Source of the DNA: Kiloniellales bacterium
GTDB taxonomy: Bacteria > Pseudomonadota > Alphaproteobacteria > Kiloniellales > JAKSBE01
Reading direction: 5' to 3'
DNA: 64,000 nucleotides
NCBI GenBank assembly: GCA_030066685.1
Contig: JASJBF010000001.1
Coordinates: 1-64,000 of the forward strand
Both the position numbers and the translations under genes were made by a program. Below, piece after piece: positions 33,600 to 43,026 of the stretch (positions are counted from its first letter, which is position 1; each line of letters begins with the position of its first letter). Below the pieces are notes generated by a model that saw nothing but the letters and a program-made list of their open reading frames with translations, did not search any database and was not told the DNA's origin.

Positions 33600-35411
33600 T
33601 TAGGCGGCGGAGGCGGCGCGGGCCTCGCTGCCGCTCAAGTCCTCTTCGCCGGCTTCGCCCAGGTCGGCCTCCGCTTCAAGCAGAAGCTCGTAGACGCCTT
33701 CGCCCAGCACCGTCTGGGCGCCGTGGATCAGCCTGCGAGCGATGTTCTGGGCGTAGCCGTTGTCGTTGATCAGGGAGGTGCCCATGTCGCGGGTGATCTT
33801 GTTGTCGCGGATCAGGCCGTCGAGCGTGCCGTCTTCGACGATGTCTTCGGCATCGATCTCCTGGGACAGCTCATCGAGCTTCTTCAGCGACGCCGCGCGG
33901 TCCTCCACGACGTGGCTGACCGCGCGCAGGACCTCGGCGATCCGCCTGCGGATCGTGGCGTACTGGATCCGGATTTCCGCGTTCTCGGATCTGGCGTAGC
34001 GCGCTACGTTCTTCTCCAGGTGCTTCACGTCCTTGACCGCCTGCACGATGTCGCGCGCGACCATTTTCGCGGCGTTCAGCGCCTCGACCTGTTCGGGCAG
34101 CATCTGCGCTTCCGCCTTGCTGGAGAACTCGACGATGGCGCCGTGGAGGCCCTTGATGCGCCGTTGGTAAAGGTCGTTGAAATCGATCTCCGCTCTGGGT
34201 CGGTCCTGACGCAAAAGCTCTCCTAGATCCCGGTCGGCGTGCAGCTCGTCGTAGGACACGCCGAGGCCCTTGGCAATAAAATCGGCGGCGTTGTCGAAGA
34301 GGTGCCCGACCTCGGCGAAGACCGACTTCAGGGCGGTATCGGGGAAGTCGAGCACGGCCTCGTTCAGGTAGCGCGGCTGGGCGACGTCCAGCACCTGCTC
34401 AGGGATCAGCCGTTCCAGGTGGCGGACCAGCAGCGGGATCAAGGGCAGCATCAGCGCGACGCCGGCGACGTTGAACAAGGTGTGGAAGACGGCGAACTTC
34501 AATGTGAAGTTATCGGCGGCGATTCCGATCGCCCCGCTGATGGCGTCGACGGCCACGGCGACGTAGCTGAGCAGGACTACGGCCAGCACGCCGGTCGTCA
34601 GGTTGAAGATGAGATGGGCGCCGGCCAGCCGCTTGCCGGCCGCGTTCGCCCCGAGCGCGCCGAGCAGGGCGGTTACCGTCGAGCCGACGTTGGAGCCGAT
34701 CGCGATCGCCAGGCTGTTCTCGTAGGTGATCTGGCCGGCGGCCAGGGCGGCGATCGCCAGGATCAAGGTGGCGTGGCTCGACTGCATCACCACCGTCGCG
34801 GCGATCCCCACGGCGGTGTAGATCAGGACGCCGGTGAAGCCGGGCACGGCGAACTGCGTCAGGTCGAGGCTCTCCTGGAAGGTCTCGAAGCCGACCTTCA
34901 TGAAATGGATGCCGAGAAAGAGGAAGCCGATGCCGGCGAGGATGAAGCCGGCGCCCTTCAGGACCTTGGCGCTTTGGAAGTTGAGCACCACGCCGAACAC
35001 GATCAGGGGCATGGCATAGGCCGAGATGTTGATGTTCAGCCCGATGCCGGCGACCAGCCAGGCCCCCGTCGTGGTGCCGATGTTAGAGCCGAAGATGATG
35101 CCGATACCGGCGGCGAGGCCGATCAGCCCGGCGCTGAGGAAGGAGATCGTGATCACCGAGACCAGCGAGCTCGATTGCATCAGGGTCGTGGTGACGAAGC
35201 CGAATGACAGGCTCTTCCACGTCCGGTCGGTCGAGACCCGCAGCACCTTCTCGAGAACGCCGCCGGTGAAGGCCTTGAAGCCTTCCTGCATCGCCATCAT
35301 GCCGAAGATGAAGATCGCCACTCCGGCCGCGATCTCCTTGAACTGCGGGCTGACCCACAACCCCCAGGCCAGGACCAGAAGCGCCGCGAGCAGCAGAGCC
35401 TTCTTCGCCAT
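33600..35411 (-). CDS. Na/Pi cotransporter family protein with PhoU-like domain
   Basis: Inner-membrane sodium-phosphate cotransporter of 603 residues. Two inverted repeats each carry the QSSS-type substrate motif (TTTLMQSSSLVSVITISF and VVMQSSHATLIL), with GSNIGTTTGA and GSNVGSTVTA beside them. Residues from about 350 onward form a cytosolic PhoU-like helical domain. ATG 35411 has GGGAGG eight bases upstream; the frame's first start at 35429 lacks a site. The second QSS motif has His in place of a third Ser (QSSH). It probably imports phosphate, or exports it under load. Confidence 0.88.
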   Translation of the reverse strand: MAKKALLLAALLVLAWGLWVSPQFKEIAAGVAIFIFGMMAMQEGFKAFTGGVLEKVLRVSTDRTWKSLSFGFVTTTLMQSSSLVSVITISFLSAGLIGLAAGIGIIFGSNIGTTTGAWLVAGIGLNINISAYAMPLIVFGVVLNFQSAKVLKGAGFILAGIGFLFLGIHFMKVGFETFQESLDLTQFAVPGFTGVLIYTAVGIAATVVMQSSHATLILAIAALAAGQITYENSLAIAIGSNVGSTVTALLGALGANAAGKRLAGAHLIFNLTTGVLAVVLLSYVAVAVDAISGAIGIAADNFTLKFAVFHTLFNVAGVALMLPLIPLLVRHLERLIPEQVLDVAQPRYLNEAVLDFPDTALKSVFAEVGHLFDNAADFIAKGLGVSYDELHADRDLGELLRQDRPRAEIDFNDLYQRRIKGLHGAIVEFSSKAEAQMLPEQVEALNAAKMVARDIVQAVKDVKHLEKNVARYARSENAEIRIQYATIRRRIAEVLRAVSHVVEDRAASLKKLDELSQEIDAEDIVEDGTLDGLIRDNKITRDMGTSLINDNGYAQNIARRLIHGAQTVLGEGVYELLLEAEADLGEAGEEDLSGSEARAASAA

Positions 35412-35749
35412 CCCTAGCCTCCCTCTCACCGTTCCTCCCTGCGCCCGACACGCGGCCCGCGCAGACCCAGAAGCCTATCGCTGTGCTCCGCGGTGTCGCA
35501 AGACTGTAACAAACGACGGTCTGCGGTCTGCCGGACTGCGGAATCCCGACTTACGGCCCTGGAGAGACTGGGGGGCACAGCGAACTTCACCCCTCCGTAA
35601 TGCAGTCAGGGGGCGCAGCCGCTTGCAGGATTTGCGCGCGGGGGTGTAAGCTTTTCAAGCTCCTTCTTACCAGGGGAGCGAGGTCACCCAGGCGCTCGGT
35701 CGGGGCGCTGAAGGAAAGGGTGCAAAGACTCCAGGAAAGGAGGTTAGCC

Positions 35750-35770
35750 ATGGGTCCGCCGGGCCATTGA
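35750..35770 (+). CDS. Candidate leader peptide MGPPGH
   Basis: ATG 35750 follows AAGGAGGT (35737-35744), a full match to the anti-Shine-Dalgarno sequence, by five bases. The frame encodes Met-Gly-Pro-Pro-Gly-His and stops at 35768-35770. Pro-Pro-Gly is a known ribosome-stalling motif relieved by EF-P. The stop is one base before the terminator stem, so a ribosome here would cover its 5' arm. The same frame is open back to an ATG at 35600 (56 residues in all), so this may be the end of a longer small protein. Function is inferred from geometry only. Confidence 0.4.
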   Translation: MGPPGH

Positions 35771-35771
35771 C

Positions 35772-35801
35772 AGCCCCGCCAAAGGCGACTTTGGCGGGGC
35801 T
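35772..35801 (+). terminator. Strong intrinsic terminator or attenuator
   Basis: AGCCCCGCCAAAG (35772-35784), loop GCGA, CTTTGGCGGGGCT (35789-35801): a 13-bp perfect stem followed by TTCGCTTGT. It lies on the plus strand 52 bp before the acyl-CoA dehydrogenase start, with no full-length gene before it on that strand. It must therefore end either a small RNA/peptide transcript or attenuate the downstream gene. Confidence 0.75.
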
Positions 35802-35852
35802 TTCGCTTGTCCGCAGCCCGGATCGGAGGTGCTTGACGAGCGGAGCCAGCCG

Positions 35853-37577
35853 ATGAGTGACCAGAGTGCGATGGCGGTGGCACGCGCGGATCTCGAAGCT
35901 TGGCGCGCGGGGCTCTGGCGCAACCGCCTGGATCAGGACCCGGTCTTCCTTCGCCTGCTGCGCCGCTATCTCGGCGAAGGTTACGCCGGGCTGGTGCCCG
36001 AGCTGGAACGCCTTGCCGAGGCGAGCGGTGCGGCGCTCGATCGCCTCGTCATCGAGAGCAATCGCGACGAGAACCTGCCGGTCCTGCGTCGCCACGACGC
36101 CGACGGCCGCCCGGTTGAGGCGGTGGTCTTCCATCCCAGCTATCACGCGGCCGGCCGGGTCTTCTGGGGTAGCGGCGTGCTTTCCGTCCTCGGCGAGCCA
36201 GGATCCGAAGTCCTGTCCGGGGCCCGCGCCTACCTGCTCGACCAGCATGGCGAAGGCGGGCATGCCTGTCCGGTCGCCTGCACCGCCGGGGCGATCAAGC
36301 TGCTCCGCATCCTGGGGACGGAGGATCAGCGAGCCCGCTACTTGCCCGCCCTGCTGGAGCGGGACTACGACCGCCGGCTCCACGCCGCCCAGTTCGTCAC
36401 CGAGGTCCAGGGCGGCTCGGACGTCGGCGTCAATGCCTGCCGGGCGGTCCCCGAGCCCGGGCGGCCGGGCTGGTACCGGATCAGCGGCGAGAAATGGTTC
36501 TGCTCGGTGGCCGACGCCGGGCTCTTCGTGGTCAGCGCCCGCCTCGAGGGCGCGCCGGCCGGGACCCGGGGGCTGGGCCTCTTCCTGGTGCCCCGGACGC
36601 TCGACCGCCGGGTCAACGGCTTCGCCCTGCGGCGCCTGAAGTACAAGCTGGGCACCCGGTCCATGGCGACCGGCGAGATCGAGTTCGAGGGCGCGCTGGC
36701 GGAGGCGATCGGGCCGACCGACCAGGGCTTCCGCAACCTGGTGGGCATCGTGCTCGACGCCTCGCGGGTGCACAACGCCCTGGCGGCCTGCGGGATCTCG
36801 CGGCGTGCGCTCATGGAGGCCCAGGGCTACGCGCGCAGCCGCCGCGCCTTCGGCGCGCGCATCTTCGACTTCGCGCCGGTGCAGGAGGTCCTGGCGCGCA
36901 TGCGGCTGCGCAGCCTCGCCGGGCTGGCGACGACCTTCCGGCTGCTGGCCATGACCGATCGCTGCGAGCGCGGGGAAGGGGGCGAGGCCCTGGTCGCAGC
37001 GCGGCGGATCGGAGTGATGATCAACAAGTACTGGACCTCGCTGGCCGCGACTCGCAGCGTCCGCGACGGGATCGAGATCCTCGGCGGCAACGGCACCATC
37101 GAGGACTTCTCGGTGCTGCCGCGCCTCTACCGCGACGCCATCGTGATCGAGAGCTGGGAAGGCACCCACAACACGCTCTGTGCCCAGGTGCTGCGCGACT
37201 TCGCCGAACGCGGCCTGCACCACCCTTGGCTCGAAGGGCTTACGGCGGAACTTGGCTTGGTCGTGCGGCCCGAGCTCGACACGCAGGCCGGCGTCGCGCG
37301 CGGGCTTCGGGACGATGTGAAGGCGCGGATCGAGACGCTGCTGGGTGCGGAGCCCGGCGCCGCGGCCGCCGGAATCCGCGCCGTGGTCGACCGGATGTGC
37401 CGCCTGACCGACCTGGTGGCCCTGCTGTCCCAGGCGCAATGGGATCTCGAAAACGGGGAGGGCGAAGACCTCTTGCCGGTGCTCGAGCTCTATCGCCTCT
37501 TGGAGCTCGAGCGCAGCGATCCTGCGGATCGTCCCGAACTCGCCGCGCTCAATGCGGAGCTCGCATCCCGGCTTTAG
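35853..37577 (+). CDS. Acyl-CoA dehydrogenase family protein, AidB-like
   Basis: FAD-dependent acyl-CoA dehydrogenase-fold protein of 574 residues, longer than ordinary ACADs (~380) and similar in plan to AidB-type proteins. Recognisable pieces are FVTEVQGGSDVGVN (FAD/substrate loop), KWFCSVADAGLFVV, KLGTRSMATGEIEF, GIVLDASRVHNALAACG, and IEILGGNGTIEDFSVLPRLYRDAIVIESWEGTHNTL, the latter with the glutamate at the catalytic position. A C-terminal extra domain of about 130 residues follows. ATG 35853 has a CGGAGC site; a GTG at 35829 is less likely. Its stop overlaps the convergent AAA ATPase reading frame by four bases. Confidence 0.88.
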   Translation: MSDQSAMAVARADLEAWRAGLWRNRLDQDPVFLRLLRRYLGEGYAGLVPELERLAEASGAALDRLVIESNRDENLPVLRRHDADGRPVEAVVFHPSYHAAGRVFWGSGVLSVLGEPGSEVLSGARAYLLDQHGEGGHACPVACTAGAIKLLRILGTEDQRARYLPALLERDYDRRLHAAQFVTEVQGGSDVGVNACRAVPEPGRPGWYRISGEKWFCSVADAGLFVVSARLEGAPAGTRGLGLFLVPRTLDRRVNGFALRRLKYKLGTRSMATGEIEFEGALAEAIGPTDQGFRNLVGIVLDASRVHNALAACGISRRALMEAQGYARSRRAFGARIFDFAPVQEVLARMRLRSLAGLATTFRLLAMTDRCERGEGGEALVAARRIGVMINKYWTSLAATRSVRDGIEILGGNGTIEDFSVLPRLYRDAIVIESWEGTHNTLCAQVLRDFAERGLHHPWLEGLTAELGLVVRPELDTQAGVARGLRDDVKARIETLLGAEPGAAAAGIRAVVDRMCRLTDLVALLSQAQWDLENGEGEDLLPVLELYRLLELERSDPADRPELAALNAELASRL

Positions 37578-37729
37578 CTCGGCCCGTGAAAGCCGATGAT
37601 CTGGCCGGTCGAGCCTTCGCTGAAGCGTTGCATTTCCTCGAAGGCGGCGTCGAAGTCGCCGTGTTGCAGCTCGACGCGCGTCTCCGCGTCCTCCAGGCGT
37701 TCGCAGCCGATCTGTATCGCCCGATGGAC
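37574..37729 (-). pseudogene. In-frame continuation of the AAA ATPase beyond TGA
   Basis: Directly after the TGA at 37730-37732 the same frame stays open for 51 codons to a TAA at 37574-37576. It reads VHRAIQIGCERLEDAETRVE then a helical, acidic stretch and ends STGQIIGFHGPS. Its third codon positions are almost all G or C, as in real genes here. The join FLKE-stop-VHRAIQI suggests an original Trp (TGG to TGA). This is either a nonsense mutation, a recoded codon or a sequencing error. Confidence 0.65.
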
Positions 37730-38944
37730 TCATTCCTTGAGGAAGGCCTGGGTCGCACCCTCGGAGCGCATGACCAGCCTCCCGAACTCCAGCGCCCCGG
37801 TCGCGTGGTGACGCAGGTAGTGTTCGAGGTAGCGCTTGCGGAGCTCGGCGTCCGGCGGTCCGAAGAAGATGCACTGACTGATCCGGCCCGGCCGATCCTT
37901 GATCGCAGCTTCCATGCGGTCGATGGAGTTGGTGGTCAGCACGATGCCGATGTCCTCGAAGGGCCGCAGGCCGTCCATCTGGTCCAGCAGATCGCCCAGC
38001 ACCGAGCTGTAGAGGTTGATCTCGCGTGCGGCGAAGACCAGGTCGACGTCCTCCAGGATGACCAGCGCCGGCTGGAGCATGCGGGCGAAGCTGAAGACCG
38101 CGCTGACCTTGAGCAGAGCCGTGCCGGTAACGATGATCCGGGTCGTCTCAGTCAGCTTGCTGCAAAGGTAGCGGCAGGCGAAGGTTTTACCGGTGCCGGG
38201 CGGGCCGTAGAGCAGGACGCCGCGCCGCACCGGGACCCGGTTGGCCTTCAGGATGTCGCGCCGCAGGTGCAGGTCGATGACGTTGCGGCGCAGGATCTGC
38301 CGCACGTCTTCGTCGATGACGACGTCGCGGTCCCCCAGCGGCTCGTGGGCCTTGAACAGGATCCGGAAGCGCTCGGGCTTCTCGACGTCGCCGTACTCGT
38401 CCTTGGTGCCGCTCTCGAAGGCCAGCTCCAGGACGTGGTTGCGATAGATCGAGCCCGCCAGGCTGAGGTCCAGGATCTCCTTCAGGCAGGCCTCGCCCAG
38501 ATCCGGGCTCTCCGCCGCCGCCTCGAGGATCGCCGTCTCCCCGTAGGCGTTGTAGCGCAGGCGCAGGACCAGCTCGCCCCGGGAATCGCCCTCCCGCGCC
38601 CGGCAGAGCCAGAACTGGTCGACCGGGAGGTAGGCTTCCTCGTCGGGGCCGGCGGGCCAGGGGACGGTTCCAGATCTCTGGATCCGGCGGTTGACAAAGC
38701 GCGGCCTCTTGCCGTGAAGCAGGGCGTTGAGGGGCTCGTTGTGCTCCGAGCTGACCGCCCGCACCCGGTAGTGCTCTCCGGTGTAGGCCTCGATCGCGCG
38801 GAAAAGGTCGACGTAGCGGTAGGCGGGCAGGTCGCGGGTATGGACGCGGAAGGACTCCATCGACCCCCGGCCCATCTCCGAGAGGATCAGGGTGTCGATC
38901 TCTTGCGGCTGCGGCGCAAGGAGCTGCCGTAGGAAGGCTCGCAT
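37730..38944 (-). CDS. AAA family ATPase, C-terminally truncated by TGA
   Basis: ATPase of 404 residues before the stop. Residues 1-210 are a non-AAA N-terminal domain of unknown type (contains YRYVDLFRAIEAYTGE and PVDQFWLCR). The AAA module has Walker A LLYGPPGTGKTFA, Walker B ALVILEDVDLVF, sensor 1 VLTTNSIDRME and arginine-finger region IKDRPGRISQCIFFGPPD. The start is uncertain: ATG 38944 is used, but ATG 39022 keeps a coding-like stretch and no clear ribosome site helps. The frame is cut at 37730 and continues for 51 codons (see the neighbouring entry). It is divergent from the MAPEG gene and convergent with the AidB-like gene. Confidence 0.75.
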   Translation of the reverse strand: MRAFLRQLLAPQPQEIDTLILSEMGRGSMESFRVHTRDLPAYRYVDLFRAIEAYTGEHYRVRAVSSEHNEPLNALLHGKRPRFVNRRIQRSGTVPWPAGPDEEAYLPVDQFWLCRAREGDSRGELVLRLRYNAYGETAILEAAAESPDLGEACLKEILDLSLAGSIYRNHVLELAFESGTKDEYGDVEKPERFRILFKAHEPLGDRDVVIDEDVRQILRRNVIDLHLRRDILKANRVPVRRGVLLYGPPGTGKTFACRYLCSKLTETTRIIVTGTALLKVSAVFSFARMLQPALVILEDVDLVFAAREINLYSSVLGDLLDQMDGLRPFEDIGIVLTTNSIDRMEAAIKDRPGRISQCIFFGPPDAELRKRYLEHYLRHHATGALEFGRLVMRSEGATQAFLKE

Positions 38945-39074
38945 GAGGTGACGTCCGTCCCCTGGGTTTCGATCGGAGCGAAACAAGAACGTCTTGCCCT
39001 CCGATGCAAGCGGCAAGATCATCCGCAGCGCCGGATCGGGCGTAAACCCTTCCACAGTCCCGGAGAGCCCCCGC

Positions 39075-39464
39075 ATGACCGTCACGCCGCTCTACGCCGC
39101 GCTCTGCGGCCTGCTGCTGATCCTGCTTTCGCGACGCGTGATCCAACAACGGCAGCGTTTCAAGGTCGCCCTGGGCGATGCCGGCGAGCCGCAGATCCAG
39201 CGCGCCATGCGGGTCCAAGCCAACTTCGTCGAATACGCCCCGATCGGCCTGGTGCTGCTCGCCCTGGCCGAGCTGCAGGGCCATGCCGTCTGGCTGCTCC
39301 ACGGTCTCGGGCTGCTGCTGATCTGCGGCCGCCTGCTGCACGCCTTCGGGGTCGCGCGCGAGCCGGAGAACATCCGCTTCCGCGTCGCCGGCATGGCCCT
39401 GACCTTCGCGGCCATCGCGCTTGGGAGCCTCGCCAACCTGGCCGGCGTGCTGCTGCTCTGGTAG
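39075..39464 (+). CDS. MAPEG family membrane protein
   Basis: Membrane protein of 129 residues with four hydrophobic segments, of the MAPEG (eicosanoid/glutathione metabolism) superfamily. The hallmark is RVQANFVEYAPIGLVLLALAEL, matching the glutathione-binding R.hQN..E..P motif; LLHAFGVAREPENIRFRV is the second conserved block. Bacterial members are glutathione transferase-like proteins of unknown substrate. ATG 39075 has no strong site (GGAGAG about ten bases upstream). It is followed after 71 bp by the creatininase-family gene. Confidence 0.88.
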   Translation: MTVTPLYAALCGLLLILLSRRVIQQRQRFKVALGDAGEPQIQRAMRVQANFVEYAPIGLVLLALAELQGHAVWLLHGLGLLLICGRLLHAFGVAREPENIRFRVAGMALTFAAIALGSLANLAGVLLLW

Positions 39465-39535
39465 CGGCAAACTCTGCTGGGCCGCGCCGGGCCCGGTGCT
39501 ATCATGCCGCCGGATTTCAAGGGAGGAGGGGTTCC

Positions 39536-40297
39536 ATGGAGTTGAGGTTCTGCACCTGGCAGGAGGTCGAGGCCTATCTCGAGCGCAGCCGCGCGATCAT
39601 CGTCCCCATCGGCTCGACCGAGCAGCACGGCCCCAACGGCCTGATCGGGACCGACGCGCTCTGCCCGGAGGCCCTCGGCCAGACCCTCGGCGAGAAGCTG
39701 GAGGCGCTGGTCGCGCCGACCATCTCGGTGGGCATGGCCCAGCATCATCTGGGCTTTCCCGGATCGATCACCCTCAGGCCCTCGACCCTGCTGGCGGTGC
39801 TGCAGGACACGGTGAACTCGCTGGTCCGCCACGGCTTCGACTCCTTCTATTTCCTCAACGGCCACGGCGGCAACATCGCCACGGTCAGCGCCGCCTTCTC
39901 GGAGATCTACGCCCAGACCAGCCTGCAGCCCGGCCCGCACAACCGGCCCTCGATCCGCTGCAAGCTGACCAACTGGTGGGACGCGCCGGGGGTCAAGGCG
40001 CTCTGCGACCAGCTCTTCGGCGATCAGGACGGCGGCCACGCCACCTGCTCCGAGATCTCACTGACCCAGTACGCCTATCCGGACAGCATCAAGACGGCGG
40101 AGATGACTCCGGGCAAGGCGCCGGTCGGACCGATCTACGACGCCGAGGACTACCGCCGCCGCTTCCCGGACGGCCGCATCGGCTCCAACCCAGCCCTGGC
40201 CAATCCCGAAGCCGGCGAGAAGATCTTCAAAACCGCCCTCGCCGGCTTGGAGAGCGACTACAAGAGATTTGTCGCGAACGGGGCAGGGGCTGCGTAG
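39536..40297 (+). CDS. Creatininase family hydrolase
   Basis: Metal-dependent amidohydrolase of 253 residues in the creatininase/MftE/FAPy-deformylase family. The metal-binding motifs are all present: PIGSTEQHGPNG (His, Glu), GTDAL (Asp), AQHHLGFPGSITL, FLNGHGGN and ATCSEISLT (Glu). ATG 39536 follows GGGAGGAGGGG by six bases, a strong site. Members act on creatinine, on mycofactocin precursor peptides or on formamidopyrimidine rings; no mycofactocin genes are seen, so the substrate is open. Confidence 0.88.
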   Translation: MELRFCTWQEVEAYLERSRAIIVPIGSTEQHGPNGLIGTDALCPEALGQTLGEKLEALVAPTISVGMAQHHLGFPGSITLRPSTLLAVLQDTVNSLVRHGFDSFYFLNGHGGNIATVSAAFSEIYAQTSLQPGPHNRPSIRCKLTNWWDAPGVKALCDQLFGDQDGGHATCSEISLTQYAYPDSIKTAEMTPGKAPVGPIYDAEDYRRRFPDGRIGSNPALANPEAGEKIFKTALAGLESDYKRFVANGAGAA

Positions 40298-40372
40298 ACC
40301 GGTGGTCGCGCAGGCCCTGCCGACCGCGAGATAGGCTTGGATGCGTCACTTGCCCGTTGAGTTGGGCCCGCC

Positions 40373-40792
40373 TTACGCCGGTGCGGCCTCTGCCGCCGCC
40401 CGCTTCATGGTGTCGGCCAAGGCGGTGTAGGCGCCGATCCAGGCGGCCCTGACCTCCTCGGTGAAGGCTTCTCCCAGTCCTCTTTCCAGCGTCCAAATCA
40501 GAGCGGCGGCCACCGCGTCGTAATCGGCATCCTTGACGCCGTATCCGGCGTGGCGTCTGCCGAGCGCCTGCAGCGCCGGGACGAGCTGATCCCACCGCTG
40601 CAGTTCCTTGACCGCGGTGTCGATCATGTTCATCAGGCGTTGCCCCTGGGCGCGCATGTCGCCTTTGAACAAGGCCTTCAGTTCCGGTGAAACCTCGAAC
40701 AGCCGGCGATAGAACATCTCCGCGGCTTGCGTCGAGATCGGGCGGACTTGCGCCCAGCTGGCTTGGACCAGATACAGCTCCTCGCGCGTCAT
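40373..40792 (-). CDS. Single-domain bacterial globin
   Basis: Globin of 139 residues, comparable in plan to Vitreoscilla haemoglobin or the heme domain of flavohaemoglobin, without the reductase part. The B-helix tyrosine is in [18 protein letters not shown], the E-helix region [11 protein letters not shown] supplies the distal glutamine, and the proximal histidine is His81 in [13 protein letters not shown] 40792 is used; 33 residues of open frame before it are not globin. It probably binds O2 or NO, with dioxygenase action needing an external reductase. It is divergent from the H-NOX-like/sigma-54 activator pair with two palindromes between, so it is the likely target gene. Confidence 0.85.
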   Translation of the reverse strand: MTREELYLVQASWAQVRPISTQAAEMFYRRLFEVSPELKALFKGDMRAQGQRLMNMIDTAVKELQRWDQLVPALQALGRRHAGYGVKDADYDAVAAALIWTLERGLGEAFTEEVRAAWIGAYTALADTMKRAAAEAAPA

Positions 40793-40957
40793 GGATGGCG
40801 TCTCCTCTGTCGAGTCGATGGAAGTCGGGGATCGGAGCCTTTCCGGCTCGTACTCCGGATCACCGGGACGGCTACGCAGGATCCGTACCAAGGCGGAACG
40901 CGTTCATAACAAGCGGACACACAATGCTTTTCTCGCGAGGCGCCATCGGCCAGGCGG

Positions 40958-40973
40958 CCGCAAAATTTTGCGG
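40958..40973. promoter_or_regulatory. 16-bp perfect palindrome CCGCAAAATTTTGCGG
   Basis: A perfect palindrome in the 290-bp gap between the globin and the H-NOX-like gene, 166 bp from the globin start and 110 bp from the H-NOX start. An imperfect second copy lies at 40997-41012. This suits an enhancer site for the sigma-54 activator encoded just downstream. Confidence 0.6.
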
Positions 40974-40996
40974 TTCCACATTATTTTGGGACAAGG

Positions 40997-41012
40997 CCGC
41001 AAAATCTCGTGG
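40997..41012. promoter_or_regulatory. Second, imperfect copy of the palindrome
   Basis: CCGCAAAATCTCGTGG repeats the left half of the 40958-40973 palindrome exactly and the right half with changes. The two centres are 39 bp apart, close to four helical turns, so both would face the same side of the DNA. I could not find a clean -24/-12 sequence nearby. Confidence 0.5.
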
Positions 41013-41082
41013 TCCTGTGCTAGTCTGGAGCGCGGTTTCGGGACCGTCGCACCCGACCGCACGTCGAAAGGAGCCTCCGGCG

Positions 41083-41637
41083 ATGCTGGGCTACCCGTTC
41101 AGGCCGATGCTGCAGGCGATCGAGGCCAAGGGCGGCGCGGCCGCCGTGGCCGAGGTGAAGCGACGGGCCGGCGTGCCGCCGGAACGGGTCTACCGGATGA
41201 GCGAGACCTATCCGGACGCGGAATGCCAGCGCCTGCTGGCCGCGGCGGGCGAGGTCCTGGCGCTGAGCGTGGAGGAGACCTGCGATCTCTGGGCGGCGGC
41301 CTTCCTGCAGGACACGCAGAAGCGCTTCCCCGCCTGGTACCGGATGTGCGCCGATTCCCGCGCGCTGCTCGAGTACCATCCCGAAATCCACAGCGGCTTT
41401 GCCGCGAGCCTCCGGGATCCGAAGGCCAGCCAGGCGGTCACGGACAAGTTCCGCCTCGAGAAGCTGGAGCAGGAGCTCGTCGTCCACTATCGCTCGCCCA
41501 ATCGCCTCTGCAAGCTCTACCGCGCCCTGGCGCGCCGGGTGATCGCCCACTACGGCGACGAGGCCGACATCGAGGAGAGGCGATGCCAGCATCGTGGCGA
41601 CCCCGAATGCGAGATTCGCATTCGTTGGATGCCCTAA
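41083..41637 (+). CDS. Heme NO-binding (H-NOX/HNOB-like) sensor protein
   Basis: Protein of 184 residues with the size and order of a bacterial H-NOX. The proximal histidine is most likely His103 in [16 protein letters not shown], at the canonical position. The heme-propionate motif YxSxR appears as HYRSPNRL (Tyr136, Ser138, Arg141), one residue longer between Ser and Arg than usual. The end [13 protein letters not shown] is typical of HNOB/V4R-fold proteins. ATG 41083 has AAAGGAG nine bases upstream. It is 17 bp ahead of the sigma-54 activator and thus very probably its sensor partner. NO binding is inferred from the family; heme ligation has to be shown. Confidence 0.78.
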   Translation: MLGYPFRPMLQAIEAKGGAAAVAEVKRRAGVPPERVYRMSETYPDAECQRLLAAAGEVLALSVEETCDLWAAAFLQDTQKRFPAWYRMCADSRALLEYHPEIHSGFAASLRDPKASQAVTDKFRLEKLEQELVVHYRSPNRLCKLYRALARRVIAHYGDEADIEERRCQHRGDPECEIRIRWMP

Positions 41638-41654
41638 GCTCGGAGAGTCCCATC

Positions 41655-42911
<1,257 letters not shown>

Positions 42912-43026
42912 CGGCGCCCTCGGCCGCAGCCGATGCGACAAGGTTCCCTAGGCATCCCCCGCCGTGCCATGATCCTGCGCCTGTCCGGCGCGACCGAGGC
43001 GTTACGGGGGTAGGGAGAGAAAAACG

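Larger units (their letters stand above)
35412..35852. promoter_or_regulatory. Divergent promoter region with leader ORF and terminator
   Basis: This 441-base gap lies between the Na/Pi gene (minus) and the acyl-CoA dehydrogenase gene (plus). The minus-strand promoter of the cotransporter may be TTGCGA with GATAGG about 17 bases on (plus 35479-35502 region). On the plus strand a frame runs from ATG 35600 to a TGA at 35768, its codon use unlike the neighbours (many AGG, poor GC3). Inside that frame is a perfect ribosome binding site and hexapeptide frame (35750-35770). A strong terminator follows at once. Confidence 0.45.

Noticed and set aside
31734-34226. An open plus-strand frame of over 800 codons across the isochorismatase, hydrolase and Na/Pi genes
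   Set aside because: It is the shadow of three well-supported minus-strand genes and has no recognisable domain or codon bias of its own.
35490-35520. A Pho box upstream of the Na/Pi cotransporter
   Set aside because: CTGTAACAAAC resembles only one half of the site and no second half at the right distance is present.
35600-35770. Calling a definite 56-residue protein from ATG 35600
   Set aside because: There is no ribosome binding site before that ATG and codon use (six or more AGG, low GC3) is unlike the neighbours, so only the short frame with the strong site is listed as a candidate.
36494-38932. Long open frames antisense or out of frame to clear genes (for example across the AidB-like and AAA genes)
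   Set aside because: They arise from the high GC content; the translations are Arg/Pro/Gly-rich without domains and the opposite or shifted frames hold recognisable proteins.
40793-41082. A sigma-54 (-24/-12) promoter for the globin or the H-NOX gene
   Set aside because: GG and GC pairs near the palindromes do not have the required 10-base spacing on either strand, so I do not claim one.
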